Origin: CAWCPR01 sp963797475
Lineage (GTDB): Bacteria > Chloroflexota > Anaerolineae > Anaerolineales > UBA4823
Assembly: GCA_963797475.1 (NCBI GenBank)
Contig: CAWCPR010000003.1
Span: 930,001 to 994,000, forward strand
Direction: 5' to 3'
DNA length: 64,000 nucleotides
The position numbers were made by a program, and so were the translations under genes. This document shows, piece after piece, positions 8,131 through 15,021 of this stretch (positions within the stretch are counted from its first letter, which is position 1; each line of letters begins with the position of its first letter). The notes beneath the pieces were generated by a model. That model had not been told where the DNA came from. It did no database searches and worked only from the letters and a program-made list of their open reading frames with translations.

Positions 8131-9015
8131 TTATCCAGCAGTAGCCGCCAACTTGGCCACGCGGGCAGTGTTCTTCAACAGCATGGCGATGGTCATCGGA
8201 CCCACCCCACCGGGAGAAGGGGTCAATGCGCCTGCTACTTCTTTCACCTCATCAAAGCACACGTCCCCGGTCAAGCGATAACCCTTGGGCCGGCTGGGGT
8301 CTTCCACACGGTTCGTCCCGACGTCGATGACCACCGCCCCCGGCCTGACCCAATCGCCGCGCACCATTTCGGGCCGGCCCACAGCCGCGATCAAGACTTC
8401 AGCCTCTCGCACGACGCCGGGTAAGTCATGCGTGCGCGAATGACAGATGGTCACAGTTGCATTGGCCCGCACGAGCAGGAGCGCAACCGGCATCCCGACG
8501 ATATTCGAGCGGCCTAATACGACCGCATTCGTGCCCTCGAGCTTTACCCCAACTTTTTCCAGGAGAACCATGACCCCGGCTGGTGTACAAGGAATAAACA
8601 GTGGATCGCGGCCTTTCTGAGCCAGGCGCCCGATATTCAATGGATGGAAACCATCCACGTCCTTCTCGATACTGATGGCGTTCAAAACCCGCTCTTCGTC
8701 CAGGCCGGTGGGCAGGGGAAGTTGAACTAAAATGCCGTTTACCTGCGGATCCGCATTCAGCTTCGCCACCAGGCCCTCAACTTCCGCCTGGCTGGCGGTC
8801 GCCGGAAGTGTGTGTCCAAAGGATTCGATCCCCACCTGCGCACAGGCTTTTTGCTTTGCACTCACGTAGACTTTGGAAGCCGGATTTTCTCCAACCAGCA
8901 CGGTCGCCAGTCCAGGCCGCGGACGTCCAGCTTCGACCATCTTGGCCACGTCTTGAGCCACTTCGGCTCGGATTTGCTCGGCAATCGCCTTGCCGTCGAT
9001 GATTTGTGCGCTCAT
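8131..9015 (-). CDS. folD: bifunctional methylenetetrahydrofolate dehydrogenase/cyclohydrolase
   Basis: The 294-residue protein has the FolD hallmarks: YVSAKQKACAQVGI with the catalytic lysine, VQLPLP, PCTPAGVM, and the NADP-binding segment VVLGRSNIVGMP. It interconverts 5,10-methylene-THF and 10-formyl-THF in one-carbon metabolism. The start at ATG 9015 has GGAG six bases upstream. It is transcribed towards rpmH with a 128-bp gap. The formate dehydrogenase genes near the window end make a link to C1 metabolism possible, but folD is a housekeeping gene. Confidence 0.96.
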   Translation of the reverse strand: MSAQIIDGKAIAEQIRAEVAQDVAKMVEAGRPRPGLATVLVGENPASKVYVSAKQKACAQVGIESFGHTLPATASQAEVEGLVAKLNADPQVNGILVQLPLPTGLDEERVLNAISIEKDVDGFHPLNIGRLAQKGRDPLFIPCTPAGVMVLLEKVGVKLEGTNAVVLGRSNIVGMPVALLLVRANATVTICHSRTHDLPGVVREAEVLIAAVGRPEMVRGDWVRPGAVVIDVGTNRVEDPSRPKGYRLTGDVCFDEVKEVAGALTPSPGGVGPMTIAMLLKNTARVAKLAATAG

Positions 9016-9177
9016 TCCATTCTCCTATCGGTTTTTTTGTATTAATATTTTGAAAGAGGTTATTCATCCCGATTTTCTTTGGGCATTTATAGGCAGGGCC
9101 TCAAAGTTATTGGGAAACTACCCCGATATTATCCTTGAAACTGAGAAAATTGGCAATTGACATTTATCCTCTCATTA

Positions 9178-9206
9178 TTGACAAAATACCATTTCTTATC
9201 TATAAT
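9178..9206 (+). promoter_or_regulatory. sigma-A type promoter of the PerR/Fur-like gene
   Basis: TTGACA at 9178-9183 and TATAAT at 9201-9206 are separated by exactly 17 bases, a perfect match to the housekeeping consensus. The start codon is 49 bp downstream of the -10 box. Confidence 0.88.
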
Positions 9207-9230
9207 GATTCTAAGTTTAGAATGATTATA
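9201..9230 (+). promoter_or_regulatory. PerR/Fur-type operator over the -10 box
   Basis: A 30-bp inverted repeat: arms TATAATGATTCTAA and TTAGAATGATTATA around a 2-base centre, paired at 13 of 14 positions (the exception is G opposite G). It includes the -10 hexamer, so a bound dimer would block transcription. The AT-rich TTATAAT/ATTATAA character resembles known Per boxes. It strongly suggests autoregulation. Confidence 0.8.
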
Positions 9231-9255
9231 AACAAAGAGGCGCTAATCTTAAAAT

Positions 9256-9705
9256 ATGTCTTCGATGAGCTCATTAACACTGGCGTTGAAACAGGCCGGT
9301 TTGCGCATCACACAGCAGCGTCTGGCAATCTGTGAATTGCTGGCGAACAGCGACCAGCACCCAACGGCTCAAATGATCTTCGAGCGCTTGCGCATCGAGT
9401 ATCCTACACTCAGCCTGGCAACTGTTTATAACACCCTGGAGACGCTCGAATGCCTGGGAGCGGTCAACAGCCTCGGCAGCGCCGGCGATGACGCCGTTCA
9501 TTACGATGCGGATACCTCCCCGCACGTGAACCTGGCTTGCGTTTCCTGCCATCGAGTCATCGATCTCCCCAGCCAGCATGTCCACGCGTTGGACGATGAA
9601 GTGACAGCCAGCTCGGGATATCAAATTGTCGGCGCCCGTGTCCTGTATTACGGTTTGTGCTCGGAATGCCAGCTTCGAGCGACTGAACAACAGGTCGAGC
9701 GTTGA
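9256..9705 (+). CDS. Fur-family metalloregulator, PerR-like
   Basis: The 149-residue protein has the Fur winged helix (LRITQQRLAICELL, then LSLATVYNTLETLECLGAV) and dimer/metal domain. Structural zinc ligands are CVSC (about residues 94-97) and CSEC near the C-terminus; regulatory-metal ligands lie in HYDADTSPHVNLAC. The residue after CVSCHRVI is Asp (VIDL). PerR proteins have Asp here, while Fur proteins usually have Glu, which favours a peroxide sensor. The near-perfect operator over its own promoter points to self-control. The gene is alone and ends at a strong terminator. A second ATG at 9265 is possible; Fur, Zur or Mur function cannot be excluded. Confidence 0.85.
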   Translation: MSSMSSLTLALKQAGLRITQQRLAICELLANSDQHPTAQMIFERLRIEYPTLSLATVYNTLETLECLGAVNSLGSAGDDAVHYDADTSPHVNLACVSCHRVIDLPSQHVHALDDEVTASSGYQIVGARVLYYGLCSECQLRATEQQVER

Positions 9706-9761
9706 ACGACTGAATTCATCGCAATGCGCCGGGGGTCCATCGCATACGGCGCTCGTTTTTC

Positions 9762-9804
9762 AAAGGGTGCTGCTCATCGCCTTCGCAGAGCAGCACCCTT
9801 TTGG
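9762..9804. terminator. bidirectional terminator
   Basis: A 14-bp perfect stem (AAAGGGTGCTGCTC at 9762-9775 with GAGCAGCACCCTTT at 9788-9801) closes a 12-base loop, with T runs on both strands. It lies between the convergent PerR-like gene and the minus-strand membrane protein and can serve both. Confidence 0.85.
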
Positions 9805-9825
9805 TTGTTAAGCCAGACTCCGGCT

Positions 9826-10344
9826 TCAATTGCCTCGCCGCGCACGCATTCCTGGGAGTCCCTGGGCCTGGATCAAGATCCCCACGACCAGCAGCGCCAA
9901 AAAAGCAAAGACTGTTAACTGTGGAGATATTTGGACATTCTGCACGATCAGGCTGGCCCCAGTCAACGAAGATAGCAGGATCAAAGCCCAATCGAACAAA
10001 ACGACCATCAAAACCGCCCCAATGATCCCGCCCAATACAAAGGGCAGCCAGGCGAACTGGCCTGTTTGCCAACCGATCAACCCCAATAAAGCGGTCGCGA
10101 GATATCCTCCGGCCAGGAAACCTGCCACCCAAATTGCCAGGCCCTGCAGCGCCACGGCGAGCACGGATCCGACGAACCCGGCCACCAGGGCGATAACCAA
10201 TACGGTTAATTCGGATTGGCCCGGGAGAAAGCGCTGCGCCAGGATCACCCCGGCCGCGAATCCAATAATGCCCACGAAGAACCAGAAAACTCTACGCCCG
10301 AGGGTCAGAGAAATAACTCCGAATAAAATGCTTATGATGTTCAT
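9826..10344 (-). CDS. polytopic membrane protein (DUF4203/TMEM198-like)
   Basis: Translation from ATG 10344 (MNIISILFGVISL) gives 172 residues with about seven hydrophobic helices, many containing small-residue G-x-x-G patterns (VGIIGFAAGVILAQRF, LAGGYLATALLGLIG, LPFVLGGIIGAVLMVVLFDW). This layout resembles DUF4203/TMEM198-type proteins of unknown function. An extended -10 element (TGCTATAAT, minus strand, box at 10356-10361) lies only 11 bp before the ATG, so the mRNA may be nearly leaderless. A TTG start nine bases upstream is the alternative. Confidence 0.6.
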   Translation of the reverse strand: MNIISILFGVISLTLGRRVFWFFVGIIGFAAGVILAQRFLPGQSELTVLVIALVAGFVGSVLAVALQGLAIWVAGFLAGGYLATALLGLIGWQTGQFAWLPFVLGGIIGAVLMVVLFDWALILLSSLTGASLIVQNVQISPQLTVFAFLALLVVGILIQAQGLPGMRARRGN

Positions 10345-10443
10345 CTGATGCAATAATTATAGCATGGGCGCGGGCGCCGGACACAAGCCACAATACTTCG
10401 CCATTCATTGGTACAATTGCTAAAAGTGTTGGAGGCGCTGCCC

Positions 10444-10842
10444 TTGAACTCACTCAAGAATGCAACCTGCCTGCTCGCCCTGGCGGGTTTATTATTTCTG
10501 ACCGCCTGCTCGGGTTCTATTAAAGCAGACAATCCTGCTGCAGCCGTTGAGGCCTACGACCAGGCGCTCGTTTCGAAAGACGCCAACAAGCTGAGCAGCC
10601 TTTCCTGCGCCGCCTGGGAAGCGGACGCCAAGACCGAGCTGGACTCATTCGCGGCTGTTTCGGCCAATTTGGTCGATCCCAACTGCCAGGAAAGCGGGCA
10701 GGATGGCGACTATACGTTGGTATCCTGCACCGGGAAAATCATCGCGAACTATAACGGAGAGGACCTGGAGATCAACCTGGGCGACCGGATCTATAAGGCC
10801 ATTCAAGAAGGCGGCGAATGGCGTATGTGCGGCTATCGATAG
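10444..10842 (+). CDS. small lipoprotein, first gene of the acylation operon
   Basis: A TTG start at 10444 is preferred: GGAGG lies just upstream, and it begins directly with a lipoprotein signal (MNSLKNATCLLALAGLLFLTAC; lipobox LTAC). The mature part is about 110 residues, with VEAYDQALVSKDANKLSSL at its start and several cysteines (LSCAAW, DPNCQ, VSCTG, RMCGYR). It resembles NTF2/DUF4878-like extracytoplasmic domains in which a short helical pair precedes a curved sheet. It ends 7 bp before the small membrane protein gene. Function unknown; cotranscription with the MBOAT genes is inferred from spacing and strand. Confidence 0.7.
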   Translation: MNSLKNATCLLALAGLLFLTACSGSIKADNPAAAVEAYDQALVSKDANKLSSLSCAAWEADAKTELDSFAAVSANLVDPNCQESGQDGDYTLVSCTGKIIANYNGEDLEINLGDRIYKAIQEGGEWRMCGYR

Positions 10843-10849
10843 GTGCAGG

Positions 10850-10969
10850 ATGCTGCGTAAGATCTTCTCACGTGAAAACATCTATGCTCTGCTGTTATGC
10901 CTGGCGCTGATCGCGATCCTCATCCTGACCGCCGACCAGGCCCCACAGTGGATCTACCAGGGGTTCTAA
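10850..10969 (+). CDS. 39-residue single-helix membrane protein, DltX-like
   Basis: ATG 10850 gives a 39-residue product: basic N-terminus (MLRKIFSREN), one membrane helix (about residues 11-27), and a short tail TADQAPQWIYQGF. This layout and the last residues (W-I-Y-Q-G-F) match DltX, the roughly 50-residue partner of the MBOAT protein DltB, which ends in an F-I-Y-N-E-F type motif with a key tyrosine. The next gene encodes an MBOAT protein, the expected partner. The frame is too short for homology on its own; the combination of position, topology and C-terminal motif carries the call. Confidence 0.68.
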   Translation: MLRKIFSRENIYALLLCLALIAILILTADQAPQWIYQGF

Positions 10970-11030
10970 CCGCCTCACAATTCAATTGCCGCTGGCGAAG
11001 CGCCTGCCCTAAAACTTTCCCAACACCGAA

Positions 11031-12473
11031 ATGACCCTGATCCACATCCTGACCTTCGCGCTTCTGGCCGTGCTGGTAGGTCAGGCAGCGCCGTCACGCT
11101 GGCGGAAAGGACTGCTCCTGGGGAGCAGTGTGGCGGCGATTTATTGGATGCAGCCATCCACCCCCATCCGCAACCTGGATTTCTGGCTGCCAACCGCCTC
11201 CATCCTGGCGACAATCCTCGTTTGGGCCGTTACACGCCCTATGCAGCCGCGGGTGGATAGCGGTCCAGGCTCGCAGGCCAACTTGCCAGCCGCGGCGCTC
11301 ATCCTGGGAGTGATCCTGCTAATAGGATTGACCCGCTACCTGGAGCCATTATGCTGCCTGACCCCAACGCGCCCGCCCGAGATCCTTCGGGTGGTTTTGG
11401 TCCTCGGGGTTGGCAGCGTCGCCGCTGCGCTGCCGGCGAGACTGGCGACAAAAAAATCCATTCTGCCAGGCATTGCGATCTCCCTGCTGCTGGCGATTTT
11501 CATCATCTTAAAAAGCGACCCCCTGGCGCGGGCGGCCAGCGCCTGGCTGCGAACCTTATCCGGCCAATCGGCCGGACTGGCCGATCCGTTGGACCTGCGC
11601 TGGCTTGGTTACTCCTACCTGGCGTTTCGGCTGCTGCACGTCTTACGCGATTATCAAACGGGCCGGCTGCCGGATTACAGCCTGGGGGACTTTACGACCT
11701 ATGCCATCTTTTTCCCGGCATTCAGTGCGGGGCCCATCGACCGCAGCCAACACTTCAATAACGAGCTTCAGCAGTCCCGGCGGACTCTGCCAGCCGGGAT
11801 AACCACCGGCGGCAGCCGCATCTTGTGGGGAGTTTTCAAAAAATTCGTCCTGGCGGACAGCCTGGCCTTATTCTCTTTGAACGCCCAAAACGCCGTCCAG
11901 GTGAAACCGGGCGGTTGGACCTGGGTGCTGCTGTACGCCTACGCATTCCGGCTGTACTTCGATTTCTCAGGATACACCGATGTCGCCCTGGGGCTGGCGC
12001 AGATCATGGGAATCAAGCTGCCCGAGAATTTCGACCGGCCATACTTGAAACAGAACCTGACCGCTTTTTGGAATAGCTGGCACATCACCCTGGCCCAGTG
12101 GTTTCGGGCTTACTTTTTCAACCCGCTCACGCGCGCCTTGCGCTCCAGCCCCAGGAAACTGCCAGTCTGGTCGATTATCCTGGTAGGACAACTGGGCACG
12201 ATGCTGCTGATCGGCCTGTGGCATGGGATTGCCTGGAACTTCTTCATCTGGGGCGCCTGGCATGGGCTGGGCCTTTTCCTGCACAACCGCTGGTCCGATT
12301 GGGCTCGCCTGCGCCTGGCGAACCTGGGTGAAGGGACCAGCCTGCAGCGCGCCTTGCAAGCCGGGAGCTGGCTGGTCACATTCCATTTTGTAACCCTCGG
12401 TTGGGTCTGGTTCGCCCTACCCGACCCGCGCCTGGCCTGGAGCGTGTTCCAAAAGCTGCTGGGGCTGGGTTAA
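11031..12473 (+). CDS. MBOAT-family membrane O-acyltransferase (DltB/AlgI-like)
   Basis: The 480-residue polytopic protein has the MBOAT core. FSAGPIDRSQHFNNEL and FSGYTDVALGLAQIMGIKLPENF precede NSWHITLAQWFRAYFFNPL and the second conserved histidine in GLWHGIAWNFFIWGAWHG. In DltB and AlgI this fold forms a funnel through which an acyl group passes from a cytoplasmic carrier to an extracellular acceptor. The first ~150 residues add extra N-terminal helices. The downstream SGNH, carrier-protein and AMP-ligase genes supply the other expected components. No clear ribosome site precedes the ATG. The acyl group and acceptor are not shown by the sequence. Confidence 0.92.
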   Translation: MTLIHILTFALLAVLVGQAAPSRWRKGLLLGSSVAAIYWMQPSTPIRNLDFWLPTASILATILVWAVTRPMQPRVDSGPGSQANLPAAALILGVILLIGLTRYLEPLCCLTPTRPPEILRVVLVLGVGSVAAALPARLATKKSILPGIAISLLLAIFIILKSDPLARAASAWLRTLSGQSAGLADPLDLRWLGYSYLAFRLLHVLRDYQTGRLPDYSLGDFTTYAIFFPAFSAGPIDRSQHFNNELQQSRRTLPAGITTGGSRILWGVFKKFVLADSLALFSLNAQNAVQVKPGGWTWVLLYAYAFRLYFDFSGYTDVALGLAQIMGIKLPENFDRPYLKQNLTAFWNSWHITLAQWFRAYFFNPLTRALRSSPRKLPVWSIILVGQLGTMLLIGLWHGIAWNFFIWGAWHGLGLFLHNRWSDWARLRLANLGEGTSLQRALQAGSWLVTFHFVTLGWVWFALPDPRLAWSVFQKLLGLG

Positions 12474-12492
12474 AGCACGGATCAATTGAGCG

Positions 12493-13650
12493 ATGGAAAC
12501 ACAATCCCCGATCACACCTAACCCCTCGCAATCCCCACACCTGGTACGCAACGTGCTGGTGAAAGGGCTATTACTCTTCCTGGCAGCTAACCTGGTTTTT
12601 GCCGTGGCCCAGCCGCTGCCGGCTTTAGGACGGATTTCCGCTTACAACCACCTGTTTCCCGGCCGGGAGCGCCTGCCTTACGGCGATAACCCGCAGCGCG
12701 CTTATAACTTGAGCCTGTTCCAATTGGAAGCCATGTTCGCTTCGCATGAAGTGACGGGGAAACCAAAGTCGCCCGCTGAATACCGTGTCCTGATCATCGG
12801 CAACTCGTCCACCTGGGGGTTTCTGCTGCAGCCAGACCAGACCCTGGCGGCTTACCTGAACGCAGCCGGCTACCGCCTCTCGGACGGTCGCCTGGTGCGC
12901 GCTTACAACCTGGGATACCCGGTGATGTCGCTCACCAAGGATCTGCTGATCCTGTCTTATGCCATGCGATACGAGCCGGATTTGATCCTTTGGCCGCTGA
13001 CCCTCGAGTCCTTTCCATATGACAAGCAGCTTTACCCGCCGCTCCTGCAGCACAACCCGCAAGCGGTGCGAGCCTTGATCCGGACCTACGACTTGCGCCT
13101 GGATCCAAACGACCCGAATTTACTGGACAGCTCATTCTGGGCCCAGACCCTGGGCGGACAGCGGCGCGCCCTGGCGGACATGCTGCGCTTGCAATTCTAC
13201 GGCGTAATGTGGGCCGCCACCGGTGTGGACCAGGACATCCCCGACGCCTACACACCGCCGATGGAGGACTTGCCGGCCGATTTGGACTTCCACGACCTCA
13301 AACCGCCGAACATGAGCGAATCCGACCTGGCTTTCGATGTGCTGCGCGCTGGCGTGCGAATGGCCGGCGGCACACCGGTCCTTTTCATCAATGAACCGGT
13401 GTTCATCAGCCAGGGGCAAAACAGCGATATCCGCTACAACTTCTATTATCCCCGCTGGGCTTATGACGACTATCGCAACCTCATGGCGGCCCAAAGTGAG
13501 ATCAACCATTGGCGCTACCGGGATTATTGGGACGCAGTCCCGATGACGGAATTCACCAACAGCGCGGTCCACAGGTCGCCCGCCGGCGAAGCCCGGTTTG
13601 CCCGCCTGGTAGGGCATGAGATATTAAATGCCGCCGCCGGAGCGCCATGA
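12493..13650 (+). CDS. membrane-anchored SGNH protein, DltD/AlgX-like
   Basis: The 385-residue protein has one N-terminal membrane anchor (about 19-38, VLVKGLLLFLAANLVFAVA) and an extracellular SGNH-hydrolase-like domain. Block I is IIGNSSTWG (the Ser after N is the likely nucleophile). LIIL-type strands and WPLTLESF follow, and the C-terminal block EFTNSAVHRSPAGEARFA carries the catalytic His. DltD and AlgX/AlgJ use the same topology and fold to pass acyl groups from the MBOAT partner to the polymer. It follows the MBOAT gene by 19 bp. It is probably the transferase that finishes the extracellular step. Confidence 0.82.
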   Translation: METQSPITPNPSQSPHLVRNVLVKGLLLFLAANLVFAVAQPLPALGRISAYNHLFPGRERLPYGDNPQRAYNLSLFQLEAMFASHEVTGKPKSPAEYRVLIIGNSSTWGFLLQPDQTLAAYLNAAGYRLSDGRLVRAYNLGYPVMSLTKDLLILSYAMRYEPDLILWPLTLESFPYDKQLYPPLLQHNPQAVRALIRTYDLRLDPNDPNLLDSSFWAQTLGGQRRALADMLRLQFYGVMWAATGVDQDIPDAYTPPMEDLPADLDFHDLKPPNMSESDLAFDVLRAGVRMAGGTPVLFINEPVFISQGQNSDIRYNFYYPRWAYDDYRNLMAAQSEINHWRYRDYWDAVPMTEFTNSAVHRSPAGEARFARLVGHEILNAAAGAP

Positions 13651-13685
13651 TCCTCGCTCAAAACCAGGGTTATAATCGGAAAATT

Positions 13686-14726
13686 ATGAAGCCCACTCGA
13701 ACCGGACTCGCACTGCTGTTCTTGTGTTTTTTGGTTGGCTGCGCGCCAACTGCTCCCCAGAAGGTTTTCATCCCGGTCGCGACGCCCAGCCCGGACTCCA
13801 GCCAACCGCCAGCCCCATCCGCGGAAAGCAGTCCGGCGGGCGCTCCTACCGCCGAAATTGCTACGCCTGCCTATACAGGTCTGCCTACCGGCGAAGCAGC
13901 CGGAACGAGCGCCAGCCCCAGCCCAACAGCCGCGACCGCAACCCGGGCGCCCCGGCCCACGCAAACTCTTTCGCCGGACTTCTGGCAGAGCCTGCCAGTC
14001 ATCCCCCAGGTCAGCGATGAGGCCCGAAGGATCTACCAACGTGGCCTGGCGCTGGGCAATAACCCGGGGGCGTTTTCTAAGATCGGGGATTGCGGCAGTA
14101 CGCCTTCATGGTTCCTGGGGGATTTCGATCGCGGCCCGCGGTTCTACAGCCTGGGCGAATACCAGGAGTTGCAGGCCGTAATCCAACAGTTCCGATTCTC
14201 TTATGACCGTACGAGCCTGGCAGCAAAATCTGGTTTTAACGCCTCATCGGTCTTCGTCTCCCTGTGGTCGAACCGCAGCCAATGTGAAGCCAATGAAACG
14301 CCGCTGGCATGCGAATACCGGGTCAACCGTCCAAGCATCGCCTTCATCATGTTGGGCACCAACGATATCTGGCACCAGGACGCCTTCGAGCCGAAAATGC
14401 GCGCCATTATCGAGCTCTCGATCCAGAACGGCGTGGTGCCTATCCTGACGACAAAAGCGGATGACGGCGAAGGCGATGGCAGTATAAACGCCACCATCGC
14501 CCGCCTGGCACAGGAATACCAGGTGCCGCTTTGGAATTTCTGGCTGGCGGTCCAGCCGCTTCCGGACCATGGACTTCAACCCGACGGCGCGCACATCTCC
14601 TGGGGGGCCAACCGCTTCGACGACCCACAGGCCATGAAAAAGGGTTGGGCGGTACGCAATCTAACCGCACTGCAGGCGCTGGATGCGGTCTGGCGTGGCC
14701 TTGCCGGCGAAAGCGCCACCCAGTGA
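13686..14726 (+). CDS. SGNH/GDSL-fold lipoprotein with Cys at the nucleophile position
   Basis: Start at ATG 13686 gives a lipoprotein signal (MKPTRTGLALLFLCFLVGC). A Pro/Ser/Thr/Ala-rich linker of about 70 residues follows, then an SGNH-like domain. The block I equivalent reads SKIGDCGS, so the usual GDS serine is Cys; block III is MLGTNDIW and block V is QPDGAH. Most other SGNH elements look intact. It may be a cysteine-dependent variant, use the following Ser, or bind acyl-glycans without hydrolysing them. It follows the DltD-like gene by 35 bp. As a second SGNH protein in the operon it could transfer, edit or remove the acyl group. Confidence 0.78.
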   Translation: MKPTRTGLALLFLCFLVGCAPTAPQKVFIPVATPSPDSSQPPAPSAESSPAGAPTAEIATPAYTGLPTGEAAGTSASPSPTAATATRAPRPTQTLSPDFWQSLPVIPQVSDEARRIYQRGLALGNNPGAFSKIGDCGSTPSWFLGDFDRGPRFYSLGEYQELQAVIQQFRFSYDRTSLAAKSGFNASSVFVSLWSNRSQCEANETPLACEYRVNRPSIAFIMLGTNDIWHQDAFEPKMRAIIELSIQNGVVPILTTKADDGEGDGSINATIARLAQEYQVPLWNFWLAVQPLPDHGLQPDGAHISWGANRFDDPQAMKKGWAVRNLTALQALDAVWRGLAGESATQ

Positions 14727-14781
14727 GCCTCGGGTTGGTATTCGCTCACCCCCAAATTTCAGTCTTTTTTCGAGGAATAAA

Positions 14782-15021
14782 TTGGAAATCATCCCGCAGC
14801 TATCCGGCTTCATCGCCGCAGAAATCCTGAAACAACCGGGCCGCCAGATCCAGGCCGACGAAGCGCTGATCTCCAGCGGCCTGATCAACTCGTTCAGCCT
14901 GGTGGACCTGGCCTTATTTATCGAAGACAACTTTGGAGTCCATATTGACGATACGGAATTGAACGCCGAAAGCTTCGACACGCTGGCTCAGCTCGACACC
15001 CTGATCCGCCAGCGCCAGTGA
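14782..15021 (+). CDS. acyl carrier protein
   Basis: TTG at 14782 with GAGGA four to five bases upstream starts a 79-residue acidic helical protein (LEIIPQLSGFIAAEILKQP). The phosphopantetheine-attachment serine lies in SSGLINSFSLVDLALFIE, in the family context (D/N)S-x-x-x-V. The C-terminal half (FGVHIDDTELNAESFDTLAQL) is typical of DltC and standalone carrier proteins. It would hold the activated acyl group as a thioester in the cytoplasm. The ligase gene starts at its stop codon (overlap of one base at 15021), so the two are coupled. Confidence 0.85.
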   Translation: MEIIPQLSGFIAAEILKQPGRQIQADEALISSGLINSFSLVDLALFIEDNFGVHIDDTELNAESFDTLAQLDTLIRQRQ

